From positions 11,739,498 through 11,803,497 of the forward strand of contig NC_083639.1 in the NCBI RefSeq assembly GCF_963576545.1: a stretch of DNA of 64,000 nt, written 5' to 3'. The position numbers and the translations under genes were made by a program. Below are positions 13,901 to 27,400 of this stretch, piece by piece (the stretch's first letter is position 1; every line of letters begins with the position of its first letter). Origin of the DNA: Limanda limanda. Taxonomy: Eukaryota; Chordata; Actinopteri; Pleuronectiformes; Pleuronectidae. The notes under the pieces are model-generated. The model worked only from the letters and a program-made list of their open reading frames with translations, made no database searches and was not told the origin of the DNA.

Positions 13901-16297
13901 CAAAAAAATATCTGACAATCATCAGGGTTTTTTAGTAGGGAATAATGTGGCGAGTTCCCTGGCTGGCAAACAGTTTTCAAAATATCGCTGTTGGGTTTCG
14001 TTCCCCCGCTTTCTCTGGTTTTCAAAATAAAGATGATTTCCTATATGCACAATGATTGTTCTCTTCTCAGTTACTTAACATCACAGATCAAAGTTAAAAA
14101 TCATTCAAACATACACAGCGTGTCACAGAAGGTGTCTGACTCATAACAGCATGTGAGCCTGTAGAGGTCCCATACTTCAAATTAACCTCATATTTCATTT
14201 TACTCTAAACCCACTGAATGTGAAAAGGGCTCTCTGTGTCACTGCTTTACCTCATATGGCTTTTCCATTCTCTGACCTTCTAACTAACGGTGCTATGGCC
14301 GAGGAGAGAGGGCAGGCCATGTGAATCGCTCGGCTCCTTACAAGGCGTTGTTTCTGCGAGGTGCAGTTTCCTGCACGATGTCTGATTTAAGTCTCATTCC
14401 CTCTCTTGACTAATAATAGCCTTTTATATATCAGATAGAAAAAATGTAATTTAGATTTAGACTCCTTGAAATCCAAGATAATCTCTCAGACCTGTCAGAG
14501 GGAGTCTTTGGCCCTTTTCAGACCTGATATTATTATCTGTCCAGAGGACCCCCTCGAAAATGGGGAGATGATACCTCTCACGGGGTTAATCCTGATAACT
14601 AATTTCATATATAAATCCCATCAAAAGTAATCAGCTCTTATCTGTTCTCTTGTGATCATCTCACTTTCCTGCGCAATATTTAAATAATCAAATACTTTAC
14701 TTCATTTTGTGAACTAAAGTATACTGTTTAAACCCAGTTGGAGTTTAGAGGTGTCACTGTGTTTGTGTCGCATTGAGAGAATCAGGATGGACTGAACGAA
14801 ACTCGTGCAGCTGTGCTGCGAAGAAAGAAGTAAATCGACTATTTATCCAGTGTTTTCTATCAAACACTGTTAGTTCACTGTCAGCACAGCTATCAGGAGT
14901 ATATTAAGATGCAGTGTCTTATTCTGAAAGCAGACTGGAGGTGCTGGTGATCAAACTACCAACATTTGATTTATAGTGAAACTGTAGCAGGTCAGAGAGG
15001 TCAGCTGAGTCGGCTTCCTTCAGGACCAGTGTGAACAGGACACACAGGACCTGTGTGAACACAAACCTGGGCCAGGACATGTTTGTGTTCACATAGTGAA
15101 AGGAATGAGGGCATGTGTGTCCCTGACCACCTCAGTATGTGGTCTGAGGGTTCGGATCTCTGGACGCATTCGGTACACATTTGGGTAAGTTCAGGGTTCA
15201 GACTGGACTCAGCGCTGATCGTTGCTCGCAGGTCTGAGCGGGTTCTCTGTGACTCCTCGGTACCTTCTCCTCTGGCAGTGAATTGTTCCTCAGCTGTCCA
15301 GCAGTGAGCACTTAAGTTCTTCCCAACTCTGACAACTTATCTTTAAGCGACATGGAAACAAATAGTTACAAAGCGTAGCAGATGATTAATAAATGCATGT
15401 CAGGTCAAAGCTTTACACAATTCACAAATCATGCTCCGTTTGTTGTCTCTGCACAGAGGAAGTTCCTGGACCACACTGTGATGGAGCGATGACTTGTCGC
15501 TCATCGGAGTGAAACAGATTCTGGTAAATTAAACTTTGTGTCGAGTATTGTATTGTCCCATGTTAAACCAGTCTGGTAAGACATCAATTAGTGGTTCCAA
15601 AACTCTGTGTGTGTAGATTATATTAACTGAGCTGGAATATTAATGTTTCTCTTCTTGCATGTTGGTATAGTATCTTTTAGATGAACTTAAGAGCAAAACT
15701 AGATTTTTCATATTTATTCAGATCATCCAACCACCACCAGTGTCTACACCTCAGGGAGATTTTCAACACTATGCCCAGCCTCACCATGACATCATGAGGG
15801 CTCTAAGCACCACATAGACTCATTCATGTCACATCAGGTTCTCCTAGTTGTGCAAGACAAAAATACTTTTCATCTGAAATCAATCCTGGTTGAACTGACA
15901 AGTTTAATTCCCTTTAAAAACAGAATTATTGTACAACACAGGTAATTTTGCTTTCCAATCATTTAATCCCACATGTCAGCATCGTTTCAAAAGGAATTAT
16001 ATTCAGTCAAGTTTTCTTCTGCTAAACGTTTTCCATCCAAACGGGACTGACCTCCGTTTTGGGAACCTCTCATAATGATTGAAAATAAAACAGTATTTGC
16101 AAATATTATTTGGCCCAGACCTGAAGTAAAATATACACTTGCATATATATATTTATATCTGGTTAAAAATAAGAGTATTACTTATAGTTAAAATATTTCA
16201 TCCTTCACAGAAAACCTCTTCTCTATCATAGAAAAACATTTATATGATCATATATGTGACAATAACTGCTTCAGCGTTTGATGATCACATCCACTCT
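10952..16297. other. Intergenic region, dnajc14 to inpp1
   Basis: The first part presumably holds the dnajc14 3' untranslated region, with AATAAA at about 10975 and 11000, and further AATAAA at 14026. The rest is AT-rich. Short open frames (for example around 11368-11595, 13581-13922, 15083-15307) have no protein similarity that I recognise and no splice context. I see no RNA gene here. On the right side the inpp1 3' untranslated region must occupy some of 15900-16297. Confidence 0.6.
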
Positions 16298-18823
16298 TTA
16301 CAACAGCTTCCCTTTCAGAGCTGTGAGGATGCTGTGCAGCTGAGAACAGTCTCGATACGCCACCAGGCCTCCCTGGTTGGCCCAGCGGTCAGCTCCTTTA
16401 CACTCAGTCTGAGACTGGTGATAGGTCAGTTCTGCCTGGCCCTCCTGTGCTTCAGAGGCAGACTGCAGACTCTTACTCAGGTCCACCACTCCCCCTCCGA
16501 GGGCTCGGAGCAGGGCGTGGGGAGCACAGGAGTCCCACTTAAAGGTGCTGCCCTCTGAGAGGACGTAGACGTCAGCGAGGCCCTGGATGACACACAGGAT
16601 CTTGTAGCCGGCTCCAGAGGCATACATGAGCTTCTCAGGGCCGCACAGTGAAGTCAAGGATTCCTTCACCACCTGCTTCTCACTGGAGCTCAGCACCGCT
16701 GAGAGGCCTCCTCCCTTTTCTGATCCACATTTGGGCCGCGACAGCGAGCAGATGTTAATGTTGCCACAGGACACGCCCCAGAAGTGTTTCCCCTTCCAGC
16801 TGTCAACACAAGCAGGGAGTGGAAAGGTGAGAATGTTTCACTTCAGAGAGGAGACCCAGGATTAAAATGCAGGAGGATGCTGAAGATGACTGACAGTTCA
16901 TTCCTTCACTCAGTCAACAACATGAACCTGACAGGAGCACTGCACCCAGTCACTGACCCACCCCACCCTGGAAAAACATGTCTATCAATATCCACTACAT
17001 CAACTTCGTCATGTACTTGTTCATAAGGCTATTCAGGGAGTGAGTCACCTCCTTATCTAAACACTCCCCACGGTTTAATGCCTGTTCTGGCAAGTACCTG
17101 GTCAGACTCATCTCCTACTGTTTTAAGACTGGAAGCAAAAACTGAGACTTGCAGAACGAGTACTGGCTGCATGAGGTGAAGACAAAGAACCAGACTCGAA
17201 GGAAGGTGAAAAATATTTAAAGTATGAGTAAACAAATAGACAGATGATCAGATAAACCTTCCTGCCTACATATCTTGCCTTGTCTTTCTTCCCAGCAGTG
17301 TTCTTGATCTTCGTCAGGCTTCATTTTCAAATCCTCAGTTCGTTGTTTAGAGGAGACTGTGCTTTTTGAGAATTATACCACAGGGTTTGAAGAGTATTTA
17401 CTCGCTCAGAAAATATTCTTAACCTGTCCCTACAAGTCAGTTAAGGTAAAACCTAAATTACATTTTGAGAAGGGCACCTACACCTTTGTGTGATTTCACA
17501 ATGTGCAACGTCTTTTACCCACCGTCCATTTGAGGGATCTTTGTAGTTGAACGGCTGGTTGATGACGCCCATGACGGGCTCACCTGTGCTCCGGAGGTAA
17601 ACCCCGATCAGAACCAGAGCACAGTGCAGACCTGAAGGAAACAGATGACCCTCCTCCAGCACCTCCTCTCGGCCCTCTATGTACTGACTGGTGGCATCTT
17701 AATTAAAAAGAAATCAGAGACGATCAGATCTCAGTGAGATCAGATGCTTAGAAATATTCACGGCGCTGAGCCACTCACCTATGGGGTCGATCCAGATGCC
17801 GAGCTCAGAGGGGCTGAGGGGCACCGTCAGAGCCTCTGTGCTGGCGTCAGTGGTCGCAGGGTTTTGGTGGATTGCTCGAGCAAGAAGAGACGCCGCCGTG
17901 CGGTCGCCGTCCAGCACCGTGGCCAGCAGCGCCGCCGTCTCCTCCTCCGTACCGCACACTGTGACAATCACGCTCTCTCCTGTCGACACAGAGTCAGTTA
18001 CACTTAATTACACAAATCACTGAATGTTCACAGAGCGCCCCGTGTTGTGACATACCTGTAACATGACTCTTACACTCTGAGGACTATACTCATCATTAAC
18101 TCAAGTGTATTTTTAGCCTTTCGAACTGTTCAAACACAAACTATGAAGGTGAGGTGATTACTATTATTAACCTCTACCCTCAGTAAATGAGAGTCAGAAC
18201 TCTTATGGTGGAACAACACCTGGACCCATATTCTCTGTGTATGTTCATTTAATTTGATCAAACACAATCTTATTGAGGAATTTGTCCCATATGACCACGA
18301 TATCATTAAGAACTAAAACAACTCAGCTAAAGATTCTCTGGTTCCAGCTTCTCAAATGTCAGGAAACGATGCTGCGTAGCACTGTTAATATCCCAATACA
18401 TGACCTTAACTAACACATGCTTCATACATGTGATTTGTTGTGTGTATGTTATGTGTAATATTGCATAATTACCAAGCCCATTCTCAAACTTGTTGGACTC
18501 CTCTCCATGAATGAAGTCAGCCATTTCAGGAAACTGCACAGAAGAACAGATTTGACAGGATGTTAAAAAGCAGTAGATCCTCCCCCGTAGAGAGATACTT
18601 ACTCAGTGACTTCTCCTACCTGAGCGCCGACATCATGTCGGATCATCTCCTGGATCACCACGTCGGCTAGCGTCTTGAAGTCCTGGACAAACTTCTTGTT
18701 CTTGTCATCTCCCGTCTTCTCTTGCACGAGGAGCTGGAACAGCAGAGCCTCCTGCCTGCACACCCGAGCCACGTTAGCCGCTTTCTCAGCCACGCGCAGC
18801 AACAGCCTCAGCAGCTCAGCCAT
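16298..18823 (-). CDS. inpp1: Inositol polyphosphate 1-phosphatase, five coding exons
   Basis: Mg2+-dependent, Li+-sensitive cytosolic enzyme that removes the 1-phosphate from inositol 1,4-bisphosphate and 1,3,4-trisphosphate, feeding inositol recycling. Exons on the minus strand: 18823-18620, 18533-18473, 17979-17779, 17697-17523, 16799-16298; phases give 380 residues (human 399). The N-terminus (LLRLLLRVAEKAANVARVCR) and KFVQDFKTLADVVIQEMI match the family. Metal-site residues are in GEESN (exon 2) and in IWIDPIDAT, which spans the exon 3/4 junction. The second signature, KWDSCAPHALLRALGGG, is in the last exon. The exon 4 donor must be GTGGGT at 17522; this restores the RWKGK reading, whereas the nearby GTAAAAG breaks the frame. 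No damage seen. Confidence 0.95.
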
Positions 18824-18825
18824 TC

Positions 18826-19952
18826 CTGCGCGGAGAGAGAATAATCACAATATGATTTTCAGCCAAAGCAATATAACAATATTGATGTATTGCTTAGACA
18901 TCGTGAAAGCATAGTGAGGAGGTAGAATGGATCTACCTCAGATTTGTAAAATGTTTTGCTGTTTATCCATTGTTATATAACTCTTTGCTCATGAAGAAGA
19001 GTTTAAACAATAACATCTTTTAACACTTTTAACATTATTATACCTGACCAAAATGATGTTTCACAGATGGTTGACCTGAGGGGTCCGACAGCCTCTACAG
19101 TTAACGATTAGACGTCTTATTTTTGTGTTAGGAGTTGCCATCCTGTCTCTGGTATTAACATCATTTTGGTCAGGCATAATAAAAGCCATACACAATATTA
19201 AATGGTCTGTATTTACATGGAGCATTTCTAGTCTTTATGACCACTCAAAGCTCTTCACAGTTTTTATTTTTAAGGTATTAAGAAGTGTATAAGTAACAAA
19301 TAACTTCAACCAGGAGCAAACACCAGTCTTCAAACATAAAATAAATAATGTTACATTTATCATCCTTATAATCAAAAGACTGATATTTAATTTTGTTTGG
19401 GTCTACTTGAGGTTTTATTCAAAACCTGCTCCTGTGGGGGAGAGTTAAAGAGACGAGGCCAGTCATTTCACACACTGAGTTAATTATAGCCCCCAAATGA
19501 AAACAGGACATATCTGAAAAAAGACAAGAGCGTGAGGCAGGGATGTGGTTTCCAGCTCTTTGCATAGTGAACCGCACAGGATCTGCTGAAGTCAAATGGT
19601 GCCGCCATATAACACTGCAACGTCCAGATCGCCATTTACAAGGTGTGCTAGACACAATTACACGAGTGTGAGGGAATAACGGAGAAATCAGAACACACCT
19701 AAAACGCAATAATACAACTGTAGAAAACCCTGTCAGGGGATTTACCTCTCAGGGGATTTAAACACAGTCTGCGGGTAAGACAGGCCTCAGTGAAATGAAT
19801 AGACTTCTATGGACTAGCTCCCATGTGGTCACCTGACTGCAGCCAGATGTGCTCCTGCTGATCGTGACGTCCCAGATGTTTAGCCTAGCACCGGGCTACG
19901 ACGCGGAGCGAAGGAATGTGCGCGTCCGAGAGGAAAGCAGCGGAGAGCTCAC
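18826..19952 (-). other. First intron of inpp1
   Basis: It lies between a good acceptor (CCGCGCAG at 18826-18833 read on minus) and the donor beside 19953. It is AT-rich and holds the small inverted-repeat element at 19035-19182; nothing else could be supported. The open frame at 19419-19709 has no recognisable content. Confidence 0.5.
19035..19182. mobile_element. 148-base element with 26-base terminal inverted repeats (MITE-like)
   Basis: Positions 19035-19060 and 19157-19182 are inverted copies with one mismatch; the shared core is CCTGACCAAAATGATGTT. The interior has no open frame. It looks like a non-autonomous DNA element or a hairpin-forming repeat in intron 1 of inpp1. No clear target duplication could be seen, so the superfamily is open. 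Confidence 0.6.
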
Positions 19953-20290
19953 CTAACGTATCGCGTCTCCCGGGAGCTGTGTCTCCGCTGGCCGGCCTGC
20001 AGTCACCTCGGACGGGCAGCTCGATGCGGGGGGACCGGGGCAGGACCAGGACCAGGGCAGGACCAGGGCAGGACCGGGGCAGGGCACTTGGAGTTGCTGG
20101 GAACAGCAGGAGGTATCCGGGAACAGCAAGGATCCGTCTGCGCTGGTTTCTCTACGTCAGTGGGCGGTTCCTAGGAGGGGGAGGGGCTGCCCGACATGGC
20201 CGACGCACTATAGGTCCCGCTTGTTGCGTCACCGGGAGGGGGGGGGGGGGTGTTTCATAGGGAGCGGCCGACCGGAAGCGGAGCCTCCGC
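19953..20290 (-). promoter_or_regulatory. inpp1: CpG-rich inpp1 promoter and non-coding first exon
   Basis: On the minus strand a donor (TTAG|GTGAGC) at 19952 ends a GC-rich exon running from 19953 upstream. CpG-dense sequence continues to about 20290 and includes a short imperfect tandem of GGACCAGGGCA units at about 20039-20085 and a G-run at 20236-20250. The start site is not defined. Confidence 0.45.
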
Positions 20291-21839
20291 GCTGCGGTGA
20301 CTGTGCAGACTAAAAAGTCCATTTCCTTAACATATGTCCATCCCGTTAATGCTAAGAGTGAGATTTAATATTGATCACAGTACAGATACTGCAGCTTTTG
20401 TGAGACTGGAATTGAAACAGCTGATCATCAATATTTCAATTTCATGTTCTCTGTAACATTCTGGGACTGTCAACTAACATCCAGCTCCCCGCTCACCTCT
20501 CAAGACAACACGTTGTGTTTAATATTAACTTAAGGGACAGAAGCTGATGAATTTAAATTATTGTCTTAATTATTACAATGAAATAAAAGATCATCTTTTT
20601 CAAATTTTTGGGTCAAACCAGGTTTGGATCAAACCAAAGTGATGATCCTCACTTGTGGCCCAATAGTCTCAGTAGCAAACAATTCATTGGCAACCCTAAA
20701 GCGAAAGATGTATGACAATGGGGCCATCTGGTGGCTGTGGCGTCCTTAGCAGCTGCCTGTTAGGCTTATATATTGCAAAATATTGTGTTTTCTGATATGT
20801 TGCTGTGTTTACAGAAATGTTGTGTGTTGACATATTTTTTCGCACATGTGTTTTCTGATATGTTGTGCTTTCCAAAAAGCTGTATATTGTTTGATGAAAC
20901 TGTATTTGTCTGAAATGCATTGTTGTCGTAAAAGCTGTTGTGTTTTCTGAAATGCTGACGTGCCTGCACTCCAAGGGCCACCGTACTTAAGAGCTCGTTA
21001 ACAGTGTAGGAACCTTTCAGCAGACCAACAGCTAATATCTCTCCCACAAACAAAGACCTAGACCACAAACCCACTGGTGAGTGCTACTAGCAATTTTAGA
21101 GGAATACTACACAAGACATATCCTCTGTAATAAATGATGCCAATGCTCTTGTTTGTAGGGTAGTTAAAGGTGCTTCAATTTACAACCTAAAAGGGAAAAA
21201 AATATAGTTATAGTATAACATTTATGTTTGTTTTTATTGCCTTACAGCGATGGTATTAATACTGTCATGTTGATAGTATTTGATAATTAACATAAAAAAA
21301 AAAAAAATGGAGAAATGTACTTAGAAAAACGTTTGTATACAAATCTTTTGATAGAATTTGTGAAAGTTAAATGTTTTCTACAATTGCACATTCACGACCA
21401 TTAATTTCTCATGCAGAGTTTACATAGATTATTTTACATGCTGAGCCGATAGCAATGCCGTTGATGAAAATGCATCAGATGCAAACATTGCACTCTGCCA
21501 GCACTTTTCGTTAACAGACTTCTTTCATTTAATTTAACTGTAGCCGTGATTGTCATAACAGTTGTTAACAAACTGTGCGCAGAGTATTATGAACCTGATC
21601 TGGAACAAATCCAGAATCTGCTGAAGTTTGCAGGACTCTAGATCAGTTTGTGGCCGGAACTGACTTTGGAGAAACGGCGAAACCTGATCATAGTCAAGTG
21701 ACACATTTGAAAAGCAAATGGTTTTTGGTCAAATCTCTGACCACTAATGTCCATTAGTCGTACATTACATAGTGCATGATAGATGTAAGTGGAAGTGGTT
21801 GATCAATACATTTTAGTCTGGGCAGTGAATTGGGTGAGG
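20291..21839. other. Intergenic region, inpp1 to the S100 gene
   Basis: AT-rich spacer. At about 20765-20965 there is an irregular run of units close to GTGTTTTCTGATATGTTG, diverged in spacing and sequence. No coding or RNA gene recognised. Confidence 0.45.
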
Positions 21840-21915
21840 CAGTGAACATACTGCTGGATAAGCTGCTTGTCTCAGTTAGGATCCTTACAAGACAGACACG
21901 TTTCTTCAGATGCAG
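21840..21915 (+). other. Probable non-coding first exon of the S100 gene
   Basis: The sequence ending GATGCAG is followed by the strong donor GTAAGAAAG at 21916. S100 genes characteristically have an untranslated first exon and two coding exons, and the next exon opens with an acceptor at 22095, which fits. The upstream limit is a guess. Confidence 0.4.
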
Positions 21916-22110
21916 GTAAGAAAGACTCAATCTTTATTGTCATACATTCATTGGTGATAGTTTATAGATAATGATGTTACTAATACATATGCTGCAATGC
22001 ATTTAATGTACAAAACAAACTAAAATTGAATCTCTCACATGACATCTTCACGTGAGAGTAAAATCCTCGGCTGTGTCACGTTGTGTGTGTTGCAGGCTTC
22101 AAAGGAGACC

Positions 22111-22930
22111 ATGTCAGAGCTGGAGAGCAGCATGGCCAGCATCATCCGAGTTTTCCACAAATACTCGGGTCACAAGTGCAACCTGAGAAAAGCTGAGCTT
22201 AAATCACTCATCAATAATGAGATGAGTCATTTCATAATGGTACGTTATGGATTTATAATAACTGGCCTGTTTTTGACAGCACTGTATAACAAAATAATTG
22301 ATATTACTCACAACAACTTAAACACTCAGGCTTTTTATGACTAATTGGAGACAATGTGTATTGGAATTAAGATACTTGTATATGTTGACAAAAGCTACGC
22401 TGGTATTCTATTGATGACTGACTCTGATTTTGGTTCGTCGGTTGTCAGAGTGAAACATCAGACAGAATCTGGAACAATTATTACACACTGGATGATTCAT
22501 TTAGTTATCATTTTAATAATAATCAAGATCTAAGACAATAACTGTACTTCTATCAAACATAGGATACAAACATGTAAATGTGAAATGTGAGATGAAGTAA
22601 ATGTGCAGAGAATTAACTTACAACATTCCTCTACTGCCACTCTCAGTTCAAACTGTAAATCTTTCATTCAATCGATTCCTTTTAGTCCTCTGGTGCGAAA
22701 TGAATGTCATTTCAGCCTCAAAACGTCACTGTGTTGTAGACTTTTAGGATTAACTTTGATTCGGTTTTTCTGCTCAACAGAAAATCCATGAGAATGAGAC
22801 CCTGGACGAGCTCTTCGCGGACCTCGACCAAAACGGAGACCTGGAGATCGACTTCAAAGAGTTCATCACCCTCATCTCCATGGTGACCTCAGCATGCCAT
22901 GAGCTCTTCATCCCAAGTCATCATGACTGA
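22111..22930 (+). CDS. s100b: S100B-like EF-hand calcium-binding protein, two coding exons
   Basis: Small dimeric Ca2+ sensor of the S100 family. Exons 22111-22239 and 22781-22930 join in phase 0 to 92 residues; S100B is 92 in human. The start MSELESSMASIIRVFHKYSG and the end ISMVTSACHELFIP are close to S100B. The C-terminal canonical EF loop is intact (DQNGDLEIDFKE, acidic residues at loop positions 1, 5, 9 and 12). The N-terminal pseudo-EF loop reads SGHKCNLRKAE, three residues shorter than the family's SGxEGDKxKLKKxE; this should weaken or abolish Ca2+ binding at that site. The extra length is regained at the C-terminus (PSHHD). Introns are GT-AG. The s100b assignment over another S100 is by resemblance only. 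Confidence 0.85.
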
Positions 22931-24488
<1,558 letters not shown>

Positions 24489-27400
24489 TCACCGTCTCAG
24501 ATTGTTTTCCATAAAATCTAGCATCTTCTTCCAGGAGTCTTCTTGTGCTGCAGCATGGGGTGCGAGATGACCTCCCCACAGAGTGAACACTGCAGGGGGT
24601 AAAAGTCAGAAATACAGTTATTACTTTCCATAACAGCTCCAACCCAACTTTTAACTTAACATTTTGAATTCCTTCTCCAGACGACCAATAAAGTTACATC
24701 TTACAACGTCTGCAGCAATGGGACATGACTCACCTTTTTCAGGTTTGACTCTCCATAAGGATATTCTTGAATTTGGCGAGTAAGGCGGTTCAATCAGGTG
24801 ACCAGCACCGGGGTACGACAAGCGAGTGAATAGGTGAGATTTATCTGCGGCCCTCAGAGTTTCCTCGATCTGATGATGAACCAATAATGGTTTCAAAAAC
24901 AATGACGAAGAAGGTCACTCAATTTACTTTAAAAGAGCGAAAAATAGACAAATCTACCAGGTTTGCATTGTCTGTGCTTGATGCGTTCTGGTCATCTTCT
25001 CCCTCTATGTACATTAATGGGCAAGTAATGTTCTCGATCTGCAAAAACACAACAGCAAAATTCATATAAAGCACAAAGTGTAGATACTGTTAGTGCATAT
25101 ATGAGAATGTGTTTTAGTATTTGCAGTTGACCGAGTCTTTCACATCACCTTCACTTTGCTCTCAGGGTCAAGATTAGCAGGCGCGGAGATTTCTTTGAAA
25201 GTGACAAGGCCTTGGTCATCATACTTCCAGTATTTATTGTTACTAAAGCCATGAGTTAAAAGGAAAAAAAATCATCAATAGTTAAGACAAGACAATAGTT
25301 AAGACAATTCCATCAACATTGAAATATTAATCTGTAATCCTAAACCCAGTGCTTTAGAGTGTACACAGAAGTAGAATGGTGAACCCTATTAGAAGACACA
25401 ATTTACCTTTCAATGTTTTCAGTCCTGCCGTCTGCATCTGAGAGCTTGATGGTACTTCCCACTGGTCCATTGATACAAATCAAACAGGAGGGCTGGAGAG
25501 GAGAAATCCAACTTTATACAGCTAAACATGTATACCTGCTCTATGTTACTGACTGACACTGACGTACTTTGATACCAGGCTGAGTGGCATTTCGAAGAGT
25601 CAGGTAGACTCCATACGACAGGCCGATCATCCCAACTCTGTCGGCACAGACCTGAGGATGATCTCGCAGCAGGTGGAAGGCTGACTATTCAAACAGAACG
25701 ATGGGATATTTTGAGTTAATAACATGGTCATTAAATTAAGGCAGGAGATAAACAGGAAAAAACTGAAATACAAGGAAACACAAAGGAACCCAACAAATTA
25801 ATGAACAAGGGAGACGAGAGACTAAATATACAAAGGAGGAAGGAATGATTGGGCACAGGTGAAACAAAAGGGGAAGACAACAGAAGTAAGCAAAGCAAGG
25901 AAGTAAGTAAATCAAGGAAAGGTATACCATAGTAAAACGGGAATAAAAAAAAGTCCATTATCAATTTAAATTGAGCATGTAACCATAGGCAGCCGGACAG
26001 AGCTGCAGTACAAGGAAACTTGGGCAGAAGAGCCAGAGGCTGGGCAGACAGGTGGATCTGCTCTAGAAATTGTCTTGGAGGCTGAGCAGGCTGCCAGAGA
26101 CAGGAAGCTGGCAAAGGTGAGTCCCCGCAGGGGGCAGAGCTGGAGGGTGCCGGCAAAGCCAGGGATGAAGGTGTGACCTCTCTGGAGGCCGGCCAGGGGG
26201 TCGACAGTAAAGGACACAGAGTGCGAGGCCAGCGAGGCTGGGTCTCTCCGGAGGACACAAAGGTCAAGCTGACTGGGAAGGAGGAGTAAGTGACAGCTGG
26301 ACTTCAGTCTGTAGGTCAGGATCAGGCTGATGATCGGGGGCTGGAGTCCGCCATGGACCAGAGAGGGAACAGTTGTCCTCCAGGCCGTCGACTAGAGAGG
26401 TGGAGTCTGAACTGGTGTGTCGTAGATCTGGAAGGCTGGCTGGAGGCTAGCAGGCCAATGGCTCGCTGATGACGACACAGTTCGGAGGCGAACAATTCCT
26501 AGTCACCATCAGGCTGGGAGCTATGCAGTATAATGAGTTCATTAATATAACACAATTTAATCTAATAGGCCTAACCTGATAGAAATGATAGTGAATTTAA
26601 TAGGCAAACAGAAAAGCAGGGCAGCCTAAAAAAAACAACAACATCGAATATGGGACCAATGAACCAAACCAAGAAGATGAGACATCGGAGAACAAGGCAG
26701 GAGCTAAACAAGAACCAACACAAACACCAGTGAAACAAACCGACAAGGGAGACTGACATAGATGAAGACTAAATACATTAACAGGTATAGTTAGACACAC
26801 AAACACATTCAGGGAGGGGCAGGAAGAAAATCGAGCAAAGGCACTAATAATAATAATAATTTCACAAAGACATTCATTAATTCCACAAAAGCATTTAAAG
26901 TCCTTTAGAGGAGCAAATCCTAACACTGTAAATCTTTTTTAAAGTGAAATTATGGAATGAGAAAAGAAGATACATGGCAAAATGAAAGCCTGCATCTTAT
27001 CCTACCTTGAAATATGAATCATCAACATTGAGGCAGTTCAGTGGGCCAGGTAATTCTTTGTGCTCTATGTAGGCGAGAGAGAAGCTGGCGTAGCCTCTGG
27101 ATGCAAACAGAGCAGAGCGGTATTCCACCAGTCCTCCACCCATTCCCCACAGGTCCAACATGGCTGGAAATGGACCTGGACCTACAAGAGATCAGTAGAG
27201 TAGGCGCTGTTCAGGAGACAGTTGCCTTCCAACAGCTTTCCATGTCTATCATGGCTTTATAGAGTATATGTGAAATATACTCACCAGGGGGTAAGAATAA
27301 CGTCCCTACAAGTGTGTTTTGACGAATCTCTATTCTCGTTACGCCTGGTGCCATGTACCAGCGCTCAGCAGTTACAGCTGCCAGCTCAGCACTCTGTGCC

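Noticed and set aside
22111..22930. S100 gene as a pseudogene because of the shortened loop
   Set aside because: The frame, splice sites and second EF loop are intact; a shortened loop alone does not prove loss of function.
25731..26267. 178-codon minus-strand frame, Pro/Ser/Leu-rich
   Set aside because: It lies in an insertion inside the thioesterase intron, antisense to nothing known, with no domain that I recognise.
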